A DNA stretch of 64,000 nucleotides from positions 1,240,001 through 1,304,000 of the forward strand of contig NZ_SJKD01000001.1 in assembly GCF_004331485.1 (NCBI RefSeq), given 5' to 3'. Both the position numbers and the translations under genes were made by a program. This document shows, piece by piece, positions 11,327-19,826 of this stretch. Position 1 is the first letter of the stretch; every line of letters starts with the position of its first letter. The notes below the pieces were generated by a model that saw only the letters and a program-made list of their open reading frames with translations, had not been told where the DNA came from and did no database searches. Origin of the DNA: Kribbella capetownensis. GTDB taxonomy: Bacteria > Actinomycetota > Actinomycetes > Propionibacteriales > Kribbellaceae.

Positions 11327-11360
11327 GCTGGGCCGGCTGTGTGCCGGCCCAGCTTTGTTT
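11327..11360 (+). terminator. Intrinsic terminator of clpB
   Basis: GCTGGGCCGGC (11327-11337), loop TGTGT, GCCGGCCCAGC (11343-11353), then TTTGTTT. It is a perfect 11-pair stem with a T-rich tail, 11 bases after the clpB stop. Confidence 0.9.
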
Positions 11361-11466
11361 CTCATCGACGAGACCGTTCCGCAGCAGGCTGTCCAGGAGC
11401 GTCGGGTTGCCGTACGTGATGAGGTCCTTGCCGGTCTCCGCCCAAGGAATCGGCGAGAATGGGCGG

Positions 11467-12066
11467 GTGACACGAGCTGACTGGGTGAACACCACGCATG
11501 ACTGGGCTGGATCAGTGGATCGGGAGCACCTGGCTCAGATCCGGGGCGACGTCGGCCGGTATGCGCCTGGCGGTCTGCTGCACCTCGTGCAGGAGGTCGT
11601 TGCCTACCCCGACGACGAGGCGGAATCGTCTGGGCGACGGGGTGTCTGCACGATCACGCTGCATGCCGACGGATCGATCACCGTGGTGGATGACGGGCGG
11701 GGAACGGATACGCGCGTCGACGAACACGGTCGACCGATCAAGAAGCCGGTCATGGCCACGCAGGACCTTCGCTTCTTCGAGGATCCCGCCGCGCCACTCC
11801 TCCCCGACGGGCACCCGCGCCGCGGCATGTCAGTGGTCGCAGCCCTCAGCGATCGCCTCACCCACACCAACCGCCGCCTCAACGGCTCCTGGACCCAGCG
11901 CTACGAGTACGGCGTACCCGTGACCGACCTCGACCCCGTCGACTCCCACGGCACCACTGGCACCTCGGTCCACTTCCACTCCACGTACTTCGGTCCCGTC
12001 AGCGTCGCCGACCTCCAGGCTTGCCTGGACTTCCGCCACCTCGACATCATCCTCAGCGAGTCCTAG
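11467..12066 (+). CDS. Free-standing GyrB/ParE-like GHKL ATPase domain protein
   Basis: The 199 residues match only the N-terminal ATPase domain of GyrB: LLHLVQEVVAYPDDEA (E43, like GyrB E42), ITVVDDGRGTDTRV (D75-D76, G77), GMSVVAALSDRLTH and RYEYGVPVTDL. It ends where the transducer domain would begin, with no TOPRIM or DNA-binding part. The N-box Asn that holds Mg2+ in GyrB (N46) is Tyr47 here, so ATP hydrolysis is doubtful. Start: GTG 11467 with a -10-like GAGAAT (11455-11460) exactly 6 bases upstream, so probably leaderless. Role unknown; it could be a nucleotide-binding regulator. Not enough is visible to call it a pseudogene. Confidence 0.8.
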   Translation: MTRADWVNTTHDWAGSVDREHLAQIRGDVGRYAPGGLLHLVQEVVAYPDDEAESSGRRGVCTITLHADGSITVVDDGRGTDTRVDEHGRPIKKPVMATQDLRFFEDPAAPLLPDGHPRRGMSVVAALSDRLTHTNRRLNGSWTQRYEYGVPVTDLDPVDSHGTTGTSVHFHSTYFGPVSVADLQACLDFRHLDIILSES

Positions 12067-12210
12067 AGCGTCGTTCCGCGGAAACTTTTCGTCGCCTGGC
12101 GGCACCTTGTTTCCGCGCAGCCAAGGGAACACCTGTCCGCGGCCGAGCGGTGGGGCTTGTGGGATCTGCGAGGATCAGGGGTGGGGGATGGTGGAAGGAA
12201 TCTGTAACGC

Positions 12211-12798
12211 ATGACCGAGCAGCAGGGCAACAACTCCGGCGAGGAGCCGGGCCGGGCTGGGCGCGTGGACGGTCCTGGTCCGTACCAGGGTGTCTTCGGC
12301 TCGGCCGACGGCCTCCCCGGTCCGCCGCCCGGCTCGGCGCCGTACGGTGATCGCGCTGGTTCGTACGGCGATCGGCCGGGAGCGTACGGCGGTGTGTTCG
12401 GCGCCGGCCCGACGGCGTACGCGCCGGCGGCTCCGCCCAAGCAGGTGACGATCGCCGCGGTCATCTCGCTCGGCCTGGGCGTGATGAGCATCCTGCTCGC
12501 CGGTCTGGCGTTAACGTCGGCGGGTGAGCAGATCTCCGAGGTCCTCACCGGCACGAAGGACGCGCAGGGTGTCGCTGTTGCGGCGGCTGTGATCTGCGCG
12601 TTCATCTACATCCTGCCGGCGATCTTCGTCCGCAAGCGCCGCGCGTGGGCCCGAATCATGCTGATCGTGGTCGCTGCGATCGGCATCGTGGGCGGAGTGG
12701 TGGCGCTGCCCAGTGGCATCCTCGGGCTGGCGATTCACGGCACCCTGCTGTTCCTGATGCTCCAGCAGCCGACCAAACTCTGGTTCCACCACCGCTGA
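12211..12798 (+). CDS. Hypothetical membrane protein with Gly/Pro/Tyr-rich N-terminus
   Basis: 195 residues. About 70 residues rich in Gly, Pro, Tyr and Ala (repeated PYGDRAGSYGDRPGAYGGVFG) precede roughly four hydrophobic segments: ITIAAVISLGLGVMSILLAGL, an AVAAAVICAFIYILPAIF helix followed by positive RKRRAWAR, LIVVAAIGIVGGVVAL, and a C-terminal IHGTLLFLMLQ. This plan is common in actinobacterial DUF4190/DUF4870-like proteins, but no specific family is claimed. It is followed 33 bases later by the ArsC-like gene in the same direction. Confidence 0.8.
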   Translation: MTEQQGNNSGEEPGRAGRVDGPGPYQGVFGSADGLPGPPPGSAPYGDRAGSYGDRPGAYGGVFGAGPTAYAPAAPPKQVTIAAVISLGLGVMSILLAGLALTSAGEQISEVLTGTKDAQGVAVAAAVICAFIYILPAIFVRKRRAWARIMLIVVAAIGIVGGVVALPSGILGLAIHGTLLFLMLQQPTKLWFHHR

Positions 12799-12831
12799 CC
12801 CCTCGACCGCTGACCCCTAAGGACTTCATCC

Positions 12832-13182
12832 GTGGAGATCTGGATCAACCCGGCCTGCTCCAAATGCCGCATCGCGACCAAGGCCCTCGACGAGGCCGGC
12901 GTCACCTACACGGTCCGCCGCTACCTCGACGACCCGCCCACCGCGGAAGAACTGACCGAGGTCCTGGCCCGTCTCAACCTCGAGCCCTGGGACCTGGTCC
13001 GCCACAACGAACCCGACGCCAAACCCCTCCGCGACCTGCCCCGAGACCCCGCCAACCGCCCCGCCTGGATCGAAGCGATTGTCACCCACCCCATCCTCAT
13101 CCAACGCCCCATCCTCACCGCCGACGACCAAACCACAGCCGTAGCCCGAGACCCCGAAACCCTCTCCCACTTCCTCCCCTGA
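12832..13182 (+). CDS. ArsC/Spx-family thioredoxin-fold protein (arsenate reductase-like)
   Basis: A 116-residue ArsC-family protein starting at GTG 12832. It carries the N-terminal redox motif NPACSKCR (C9 and C12), LDEAGVTYTVRRYLDDPPT, and the C-terminal RPILTADDQTTAVARDPE. Classic ArsC uses the first Cys of this motif to reduce arsenate with glutaredoxin. The YfgD/ArsC-like subgroup often has no proven arsenate role, and no arsenic genes are nearby. The stop is 2 bases from the convergent aminotransferase stop. Confidence 0.85.
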   Translation: MEIWINPACSKCRIATKALDEAGVTYTVRRYLDDPPTAEELTEVLARLNLEPWDLVRHNEPDAKPLRDLPRDPANRPAWIEAIVTHPILIQRPILTADDQTTAVARDPETLSHFLP

Positions 13183-13184
13183 GG

Positions 13185-14336
13185 TCAGAGGGTTTGGAGG
13201 CGGGTCAGGGCTTCTTGGAGGACTTGGGGTTGTTTGCAGAAGGCCCAGCGAACTAGGGGGCGGCCGGGGGCTGGGTTGTCGTAGAAGACCTGGTGGGGGA
13301 TGGCGACGACGCCGGCGCGTTCGGGGAGCATGCGGCAGAAGGCGATGCCGTCGGTGTGGCCCAAGGGGCGGATGTCGGTGGTGACGAAGTAGGTGCCGGC
13401 CGGACGGTGGACCTCGAAGCCTAGGGCGGCGAGGCCGTCGCAGAGCAGGTCGCGGCGCGACTGCAGGTCGGCGCGCAGGGCGTCGAAGTACTCGTTGCCC
13501 AGGGCAAGCGCATTCGCAACGGCCGGCTGGAACGGCGCACCGGACGTGAAGGTGAGGAACTGCTTCGCGGTCGTCACGGCAGTCACCACCGACGGCGCAC
13601 CGGTGACCCAGCCGATCTTCCACCCGGTCACCGAGAACGTCTTGCCCGCGCTGCTGATCGACACGGTCCGCTCGGCCATTCCGTCGTACGACGCCAATGG
13701 GGTGTGCTGGCGTCCGTCGTACACGAGGTGTTCGTAGACCTCGTCGGTGATGACGACCAGGTCGTGTTCGATCGCGACCGCGCAGATGCCGCGGAGTTCG
13801 TCGTCGGTGAGGACGGTGCCGGTCGGGTTGTGCGGTGAGTTGATCAGCAGCACCTTCGTGCGCGGCGTGACGGCGGCGCGGAGTTCGTCCAGGTCGAGGC
13901 GGTAGTCGGGAGCGCGCAGCGTGACCGGCACCCGGCGACCGCCGGCGAACGCGATCCCGGCGGCGTACGAGTCGTAGTACGGCTCGAGCGCGATCACCTC
14001 ATCACCCGGCTCGACCAACGCGAGCAGCGCGGCGGCGACCGCCTCAGTAGCGCCAGTGGTCACGAGGACCTGGGTATCCGGGTCGTACGACAGGTCGTAG
14101 AAGCGCTTCTGGTGGTCGACGATCGCCTGCCGCAACGCGGGGATGCCACGCGCCGGCGGGTACTGGTTCGCGCCCGCCCGGATCGCCGCGATCGCGTCCT
14201 CCAGCAGCGAGTCAGGCCCGTCCGTGTCGGGGAATCCCTGCCCGAGGTTCACCGATCCGGTCGCCACCGCGAGCGCCGACATCTCGGCGAAGATCGTCGT
14301 CCCGAGCCCGTCCAACCGCACAGCGTGTTCGCGCAT
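13185..14336 (-). CDS. dapC: PLP aminotransferase, probable N-succinyldiaminopimelate aminotransferase (DapC-like)
   Basis: A class I/II fold aminotransferase of 383 residues, likely part of the succinylase branch of lysine/diaminopimelate synthesis. Motifs: TTIFAEMSALA, VNLGQGFPDTDGP, NQYPPARGIPALR, INSPHNPTGTV, VITDEVYEHLVYD, and SSAGKTFSVTGWKIGW with the PLP lysine. It resembles remembered M. tuberculosis Rv0858c (DapC) over its length, though close relatives such as cysteine-conjugate beta-lyases share these motifs. Start: ATG 14336, where homology begins; TAGGGT (14344-14349 on this strand) lies 7 bases upstream, so the message may be leaderless. It is divergent from the TIGR03086 gene. 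Confidence 0.85.
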   Translation of the reverse strand: MREHAVRLDGLGTTIFAEMSALAVATGSVNLGQGFPDTDGPDSLLEDAIAAIRAGANQYPPARGIPALRQAIVDHQKRFYDLSYDPDTQVLVTTGATEAVAAALLALVEPGDEVIALEPYYDSYAAGIAFAGGRRVPVTLRAPDYRLDLDELRAAVTPRTKVLLINSPHNPTGTVLTDDELRGICAVAIEHDLVVITDEVYEHLVYDGRQHTPLASYDGMAERTVSISSAGKTFSVTGWKIGWVTGAPSVVTAVTTAKQFLTFTSGAPFQPAVANALALGNEYFDALRADLQSRRDLLCDGLAALGFEVHRPAGTYFVTTDIRPLGHTDGIAFCRMLPERAGVVAIPHQVFYDNPAPGRPLVRWAFCKQPQVLQEALTRLQTL

Positions 14337-14375
14337 GCCCCCGACCCTAACCCCCGCATCAGGCAAGATCGTGGT

Positions 14376-14924
14376 GTGCGGAACGACGAGCGGCTCACCC
14401 TCCTGGCGAACACCATCAAGATCACGCAGGAACTGGTCGACGCGGTGCGGCCCGCCGACCTGACCCGGTCGACGCCCTGCGGCGAGTACGACGTACGCCG
14501 TCTGCTGGAGCATGTGATCGGCTGGCAACGCGTCACCGCGGCCTGCGCGGCCGGGACCGAGCCGGAGTTCGCCGACGGATCGCCCACCTACACCCTCACC
14601 GACGACCCGGCCCGGGATCTTCGCGAAGCGGCCCTGGTCACCCACCTCGAACAGGCCCCGGCCACGATCGACATGCCCTACCGCGGCGAAACCCCGATCG
14701 AGCACGTCGTCGAGGAAGTCGTCGCCGAACTCGTCATCCACAGCTGGGACCTCGCCACCGGCCTCGGCCGATCGGTCCGGTACGACGATGCGACCGTCGC
14801 GCTGGCGCATTCCGGGCTGACCCGGATGCTCGGGGCATCCTTCGCCGCGGAGGGCTTCCGGTCACCGACCGACGTCACGGCAACCACCGAGTTCGAACGC
14901 CTGCTGGTCCGCAGCGGCCGCTAG
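14376..14924 (+). CDS. TIGR03086 family protein (DinB-like maleylpyruvate isomerase fold)
   Basis: 182 residues. The start of the fold reads LTRSTPCGEYDVRRLLEHVIGWQRVTAA and the second half has VEEVVAELVIHSWDLATGLGR, both typical of actinobacterial TIGR03086 proteins. The His residues in LLEHVIGW and VIHSWD are expected metal ligands of the four-helix DinB/mycothiol-dependent isomerase superfamily. The substrate is unknown. GTG 14376 was chosen because a CAAGAT hexamer (14364-14369) sits exactly 6 bases upstream. The start codons of this gene and the dapC-like gene are only 40 bases apart, so their promoters overlap. Confidence 0.85.
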   Translation: MRNDERLTLLANTIKITQELVDAVRPADLTRSTPCGEYDVRRLLEHVIGWQRVTAACAAGTEPEFADGSPTYTLTDDPARDLREAALVTHLEQAPATIDMPYRGETPIEHVVEEVVAELVIHSWDLATGLGRSVRYDDATVALAHSGLTRMLGASFAAEGFRSPTDVTATTEFERLLVRSGR

Positions 14925-14945
14925 CGCCCTCCGACGCAGCGGACC

Positions 14946-15374
14946 CTAGCCGGCGTTCTCGACCATGTGGTGCAGCCAGGCGCGGGCGGCCGCGCGGTCG
15001 GCGTCGCTGAACGACGCCTCCAGATCCTCCTCGACCTTGCGGACGGCCGGACCCACATCGATCAGCCGTTGCTCGCCGTCCGGGGTGAGATGCACCTGCT
15101 GGGTCCGCCGGTCATTCGGGTTCGGCCGCCGCTCGAGCAGACCGGCGCGCTCCATCCCGCTGATCAGTTCGTTCGCGGACTGACGCGCCGTACCCACCTC
15201 GCGGCCGACCTCGGCGACGGTCCGCCCCGGCACCTTCGAGACCAGCACGAGTACGCCGTACTGCTGCACGGACAGCCCGTGCTCGTCGAGGGCGTCGGCG
15301 AGCGCGGAGCGCATGCTCAGCCAGGCGTGCCGGACGAGGAAGGTCACGCAGCCGGTCGGGTCGTCGAGGTCCAT
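14946..15374 (-). CDS. MarR family transcriptional regulator
   Basis: A 142-residue winged-helix regulator with the MarR core: LSVQQYGVLVLVSKVPGRTVAEVGREVGTARQSANELISGMERAGLLERRPNPNDRRTQQVHLTPDGEQ, where the wing is the Asp/Arg-rich part. It is divergent from the drug-efflux MFS gene. The 95-base intergenic region holds two matching inverted repeats (15400-15419 and 15437-15456). The expected role is repression of itself and the pump, released by a ligand or pump substrate. Confidence 0.93.
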   Translation of the reverse strand: MDLDDPTGCVTFLVRHAWLSMRSALADALDEHGLSVQQYGVLVLVSKVPGRTVAEVGREVGTARQSANELISGMERAGLLERRPNPNDRRTQQVHLTPDGEQRLIDVGPAVRKVEEDLEASFSDADRAAARAWLHHMVENAG

Positions 15375-15399
15375 GCACCCAATTCTGCCGATAAATAGG

Positions 15400-15456
15400 A
15401 TTGACAGGTTCCTGACAATCGAGGGAAACTCGAATCCTCGTCAGGGTCCTGTCAAT
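15400..15456. promoter_or_regulatory. Twin MarR operators between marR and the MFS pump
   Basis: O1 is ATTGACAGG-TT-CCTGACAAT (15400-15419, 8 of 9 positions symmetric). O2 is CTCGTCAGG-GT-CCTGTCAAT (15437-15456). Both have a 9-2-9 layout, and their starts are 37 bases apart. The outer half-sites are perfect inverses of each other. TTGACA inside O1 could also act as a -35 element. Confidence 0.65.
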
Positions 15457-15469
15457 CATAGGAGACTTC

Positions 15470-17005
15470 GTGTCCTCGATCGAGCCCGCGCGGCAACGCC
15501 GCATCCTCACGATCCTCGTCGTCTCATCCCTTCTCATCTGGATCGACTCCACCGTTCTGGGCATCGCCCTCGAACGGCTCGCCGACCCGGTCGAAGGTCT
15601 CGGCGCCACGCCGGGCCAACTGCAATGGGCCATCGGCATCTACTCACTGCTCTTCGCCACCGCACTCTTCGCGGCCGGCGCACTCGGCGACCGCTACGGC
15701 CACCGGACTGTCCTGATGGTCGGTCTGGTCGTGTTCGGCGCCTCATCCGCGTGGGCGGCCTGGGCGGACGGTCCGACCTCGCTGATCATCGCCCGCGCGA
15801 CCATGGGCCTCGGTGGCGCGCTGCTCGGCCCGACGTCGATGGCCATCATCGGTTGGACCTTCCCACCAGAACGCCGCGCCGGTGCGATCGCGGTCTGGTC
15901 GTCGGCGGCCGGTCTGGGCGTGGCCGTCGGTCCTGTGCTCGGTGGCCTGTTGATCGACCACTTCTGGTGGGGGTCGGTGTTCCTGATCAACCTGCCGATC
16001 GTCGCTGCCGGTCTGCTCGGCGCTCGCCTCGTTCTGCCGAACCCCAGAAGCCCGCAGCGACGCCGGCTCGACCCGCTCGGCCTCGGCTTGTCGACAATCG
16101 GTCTGCTCGGCTTGTCCTACGGCCTGATCGAGGGCGGTCACCAAGGCGGCTGGAGCCGCTGGCAGGTGTGGGCAAGCATCGCCGCCGGTCTGGTCCTGCT
16201 GGCCGGATTCCTCTACTCGGAATGGCGTGAGCACGAGCCGAGCTTCGATCCGCGGCTGTTCCGCAACCGTCGTTTCGCGACCGGCAACCTCGTGCTCGCC
16301 GGGGTGTTCCTGACTCTGACAGGTCAGAGCTTCTACCTGGCCTTCTACCTGCAGGGTGCGCGTGGCATGAGCGCACTGTCGGCCGGTCTGATGTCGTTGC
16401 CCAGCGCAGCAGGCGTCGTACTGGGCTCGCCGCTCGGTGCGCGACTGGCCGGCCGCTTCGGTGTCGCGAAGGTGTGCGGTACGGCGTTGGCCGCGTTCGC
16501 ACTGTGCCACGCGCTCAACCTCACCTATCTGGTCGACACCTCGTTGGTGTGGGTCGGTCTGGTCGGGGCTCTGGCCGGGCTGGCGATCGGTGCGACTGTG
16601 GCGCCCACGACGGCGGCAGTGATCGCGACTCTGCCGATGGATCGCATCGGTGCGGGGTCGGCGGTCAACAATGCGATCCGCCAGGTCGGCAGCGTTCTCG
16701 GTGTCGCCGTACTCGGCACGATCGTGTCGTCGACGTACCAGCACGCCATCGCCCCGTCGCTGACCGGTCTGCCGGCCGGCGCGCGTGACGCGGCCTCGGT
16801 ATCCGCCGAGGCCACGCGTCACACGGCCGGAGCCATCCACCGCCCGGACCTGGTCGGCGCCGCGAACGACGCCTTCCTGCACGCGATGCACACCGCCGCC
16901 GTGGTGGCGGCGTGCTTCACTCTCGCCGGGGCGATCATCCTGACGCTGGCCTTCCGGCAGCGGGTCAGTGCCACGCCGAAGGTGGTGGAGGCGGTACGAC
17001 GGTAG
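15470..17005 (+). CDS. MFS multidrug efflux transporter (DHA2, EmrB/QacA type)
   Basis: A 511-residue inner-membrane proton antiporter with about 14 transmembrane helices. DHA2 signatures: WIDSTVLGIALERLA in helix 1, the loop LGDRYGHRTVLMVGLVVFG (motif A), and helix 5 motif C VWSSAAGLGVAVGPVLGGLLIDHFWWGSVFLINLPI. The start is GTG 15470 with AGGAGA 5-10 bases before it. It is divergent from a MarR regulator with two shared operators, so it probably exports a toxic small molecule. Its last 41 bases overlap the convergent glucanase gene. Confidence 0.93.
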   Translation: MSSIEPARQRRILTILVVSSLLIWIDSTVLGIALERLADPVEGLGATPGQLQWAIGIYSLLFATALFAAGALGDRYGHRTVLMVGLVVFGASSAWAAWADGPTSLIIARATMGLGGALLGPTSMAIIGWTFPPERRAGAIAVWSSAAGLGVAVGPVLGGLLIDHFWWGSVFLINLPIVAAGLLGARLVLPNPRSPQRRRLDPLGLGLSTIGLLGLSYGLIEGGHQGGWSRWQVWASIAAGLVLLAGFLYSEWREHEPSFDPRLFRNRRFATGNLVLAGVFLTLTGQSFYLAFYLQGARGMSALSAGLMSLPSAAGVVLGSPLGARLAGRFGVAKVCGTALAAFALCHALNLTYLVDTSLVWVGLVGALAGLAIGATVAPTTAAVIATLPMDRIGAGSAVNNAIRQVGSVLGVAVLGTIVSSTYQHAIAPSLTGLPAGARDAASVSAEATRHTAGAIHRPDLVGAANDAFLHAMHTAAVVAACFTLAGAIILTLAFRQRVSATPKVVEAVRR

Positions 17006-18923
17006 GCCGGTCCTCGCACCAGGTCGCGCCGGACCAGTCGCCGTCGTTGCCGGACAGCAGACGTACGTCGAACTCCGGCGGACCGTCGAAGTGGAACGTG
17101 CCGCAATTGTTGACAAAAGGAGCGCCGGCATTCCGCGCGTCGACATTCTCGAACGTCGCCCAGCCGCCGACCCGGGCGTTCACCACGTTCGTCCCGGTGC
17201 CGTCGACCTTGATGTTGCGCACGGCAACATTCGTGAGCGCGTAGTCGTCCTTCACCGGCCAGTCGACGACGAACATCATCGCGTTGTAGGTCGAGTCGAG
17301 GAACGAGCTGTCGGTGATCTCGATCGTGCCGGACATCGTCGACTGCAAGGCGTACAGCCAGATCGCGCCGAGGCCGAGATCCCAGTTGAGGTCGCGCGGA
17401 CCACCTCGGACCGTGGTGTTCCGTGCGAACCTCAACGTTCCCTCGAACGGGGTCGCATTGAACCGCGAGCCGGCGTGCAGGGTGCTGCCTTCGCGGATCG
17501 GGTCGGCGACCAGGTTGTCGGTGACCGCGTTGTCGCGCCCGCCGTAGACGGCGATGTTGTTGGCGAGCACCGGTGTCTGGACGGTGTTGTGGTCGTAGAC
17601 GTTGTCGTGGTTGACCAGACCGTCGGGGTTCGACTCGGACCACATCGCCAGGCCGTCGTCGCCGCTGTTGCGGACGAAGTTGTTGGTCGCCCGGACGTTC
17701 GAGACGCCGAGGTGCAGGTTCATCCCGTCGGCGATGGCGTCGGTGATGATGTTGTTCCGGATCAGCAGACCGTCCATCGGACCGTCCAGCCAGATGCCGA
17801 CCTTGGTGTGGTGCAGGTACAGGTTCTCGATGGTCGAACCGCCACCGATCGCGCCGCCGATTCCGTTCACTTGGTCGGTGTCGATGCGTTCCCGTACGTC
17901 GCTCTCGATCGCGAAGTCGGACAGGTGTACGTCGGTGCTGCCGCCATCCCCGGCGTACTTCCCGTAGAAGCCGGGGGCACTGTGGATGGACTTGTCCGGC
18001 GCGGGTTCGTCGAGTGGCAGGACCTTGCCTTTGATGATCGTCCACCAGTTGCCGGCGCCGCGGACGGTGACCTGGTCGACGACGATGTGCCGGTTGACCT
18101 GGTATGTGCCCGGCGGGATGAACACCGACAGGCCGAGGCGCTTGGCCAGTGCGATGGAGCGTTCGATCGCGGGCGCCGCGTCGTACCGGCCGGTGGGGTC
18201 GGCGCCGAACAGGCGTACCGACAGGGATCGCGGTGGTTGCTTGAGCGGTGCTTTGACGAGCTCGAAGTCGGCCAGGTCGACGACGTACCAGGCGGCTACG
18301 GTGTTCCGAGGTACGGCGAATCGGACGCGGTCGCCGGCTTGGTAGGTGCGGTCGAGCAGGAGTCGTTGCTCATCGTAGAAGTGATTCGGACGGAACGGTT
18401 TGGCGACCGGGTCCGGTTCGGGCTTCCACCAGCCGGGGATCGGGTCGACATTCGGGTCGTTGGAGAACGGATACATCCCGTACAGCCAGGCGTACTCCGA
18501 CGTGAGTGTCATCGTGCGCTTGTGCTTGCCGTTGACCGTGACGTCCAGGGGTGCGCGGAGACCGCCGCCGGTCGGCGTGTCCGGGATGCTGTAGCGGAGG
18601 GTCAGCGCGTTCGCGGGATGGGTCAGGGTGAATTCGACGTACTGCTTGGGTTGCAGCCGTACGGCGGTCCGTCCGGAGGCTTCGGCCGGCAGGGTGTAGG
18701 CCTCGCGGCTCGGGCCGATCTTCTCGCCGGTGAAGTAGGCGTTCTCAGCCTCCTGCTCGAGGAACGGGACCTGCGCGCCGCGTCCTGCGACGAGTGACGG
18801 ATCGAGGCCGGCTCGGGTGATGCGGGGAGCCGGGCGGGTGGCAGTCGCGGGGGTGGTGAGCAAGGCGCCGAGGAGAGCGGTCGTCAACGCGACCGCAGTC
18901 AGGCGAAGGTGAGATCGGGACAT
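16965..18923 (-). CDS. Secreted beta-helix glycosidase, GH87-like (alpha-1,3-glucanase/mycodextranase)
   Basis: 652 residues: a Sec signal peptide (MSRSHLRLTAVALTTALLGA...ATA), a beta-sandwich CBM-like domain (about 50-220; EQEAENAYFTGEKIG), then a right-handed beta-helix beginning at RLFGADPTGRYDAAPAIERS. GH87 alpha-1,3-glucanases use three Asp residues spaced n, n+23, n+24 (D1045/D1068/D1069 in AglFH1). Here D399 (ADGMN) and D422-D423 (GDDGL) keep that spacing exactly. GH87 enzymes cut alpha-1,3- or mixed alpha-1,3/1,4-glucans of fungal walls and biofilms. Assignment rests on remembered family features. The GntR regulator next to it may control it. Confidence 0.75.
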   Translation of the reverse strand: MSRSHLRLTAVALTTALLGALLTTPATATRPAPRITRAGLDPSLVAGRGAQVPFLEQEAENAYFTGEKIGPSREAYTLPAEASGRTAVRLQPKQYVEFTLTHPANALTLRYSIPDTPTGGGLRAPLDVTVNGKHKRTMTLTSEYAWLYGMYPFSNDPNVDPIPGWWKPEPDPVAKPFRPNHFYDEQRLLLDRTYQAGDRVRFAVPRNTVAAWYVVDLADFELVKAPLKQPPRSLSVRLFGADPTGRYDAAPAIERSIALAKRLGLSVFIPPGTYQVNRHIVVDQVTVRGAGNWWTIIKGKVLPLDEPAPDKSIHSAPGFYGKYAGDGGSTDVHLSDFAIESDVRERIDTDQVNGIGGAIGGGSTIENLYLHHTKVGIWLDGPMDGLLIRNNIITDAIADGMNLHLGVSNVRATNNFVRNSGDDGLAMWSESNPDGLVNHDNVYDHNTVQTPVLANNIAVYGGRDNAVTDNLVADPIREGSTLHAGSRFNATPFEGTLRFARNTTVRGGPRDLNWDLGLGAIWLYALQSTMSGTIEITDSSFLDSTYNAMMFVVDWPVKDDYALTNVAVRNIKVDGTGTNVVNARVGGWATFENVDARNAGAPFVNNCGTFHFDGPPEFDVRLLSGNDGDWSGATWCEDRPTVVPPPPPSAWH

Positions 18924-19010
18924 TGGCGGATCCCCTCCGGACGAGTTGCCTGGAGGTTATGCACCCGACTGCCACTCCGCAATATCTCGACAGTCAGAAG
19001 AAAATTTCTG

Positions 19011-19715
19011 TCAGCCGGTAGGGAGTTCGGGTTGGGGGGCGGGGCGGAGGGCTCGGAGCCAGAGTTCGGTTTGGGCTATGTGGGCCGAGGCGGCGGTGGC
19101 GGCGGCCGAGGGGTCGCGGCGGGCGATGGCGGCGAGGATGGCGCGGTGGCCGCGGTCGCTGGTCTGCTTGATCGCGGCGAAGTCCTCGCCCGGCTCGAAG
19201 ATGCGGTAGTGACCGCCGCGCCCGCGGATCACGCTGGTGAGCGCGGTGACGGTCGGATTGCCCCCCGCCGTACAGATCGCGCCGTGGAACTCGGCGTCGA
19301 GGTGCTGGATCTCGATCGAGTCAGTGGTCGACTCGAGCCGATCGAGGATGTCGCTCAGTTGCGCGGCCAACTCCGGATCCTGCCGCGCGGCCGCCGCCGC
19401 GGTGGCATGCGCCTCGAGCACCCGGCGTACCTCCAACAACTCGAGCACACCCTCGAGCGGGATCAGCTCGACCGACAACGAGAACCGGCTGATGATCTCC
19501 GCCGGATCCAGCGCTGACACATACGTGCCCGACCCATGCCGCGACTCGATGACGCCAAGCGCCGCCAGCGAACGTGCCGCCTCGCGCAACGAGCTGCGCG
19601 ACACCCCGAGGTGGTCGCACAGCTCCGGCTCCGGCGGGAACTTCGCCCCCGGCCCCAGCTGACCGGATGCGATCATCTGACGCAGGCCGGCCAGCGCCTT
19701 GTCGGTGGCTGCCAT
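19011..19715 (-). CDS. GntR family regulator, FadR subfamily
   Basis: 234 residues: an N-terminal winged helix (LRQMIASGQLGPGAKFPPEPELCDHLGVSRSSLREAARSLAALGVIESRHGSGTYV) and a C-terminal all-helical FCD ligand domain (LLEVRRVLEAHATAAAAAR; DAEFHGAI; GHRAILAAIARRD), whose His residues usually bind a metal. GGGAGG lies 7 bases before the ATG. The FadR subgroup mostly senses carboxylic acids or sugar acids. Its position upstream of the secreted GH87-like gene in the same direction suggests, but does not prove, a carbohydrate role. Confidence 0.9.
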   Translation of the reverse strand: MAATDKALAGLRQMIASGQLGPGAKFPPEPELCDHLGVSRSSLREAARSLAALGVIESRHGSGTYVSALDPAEIISRFSLSVELIPLEGVLELLEVRRVLEAHATAAAAARQDPELAAQLSDILDRLESTTDSIEIQHLDAEFHGAICTAGGNPTVTALTSVIRGRGGHYRIFEPGEDFAAIKQTSDRGHRAILAAIARRDPSAAATAASAHIAQTELWLRALRPAPQPELPTG

Positions 19716-19826
19716 TCGCTACCTCCCTGTTCCCGCAAACTCAGGTGTGCAGCGTAAGTCCTCAGACCACTCGCGGTCACATCGCGCGGTTAACGGGGGC
19801 CGTACGGCGAGGCAACGGCCGACTCA

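Noticed and set aside
16968..18797. A 609-codon open frame antisense to the GH87-like gene
   Set aside because: No domain, no signal and shadow-like composition; the opposite strand has a signal peptide and a beta-helix with conserved Asp residues.
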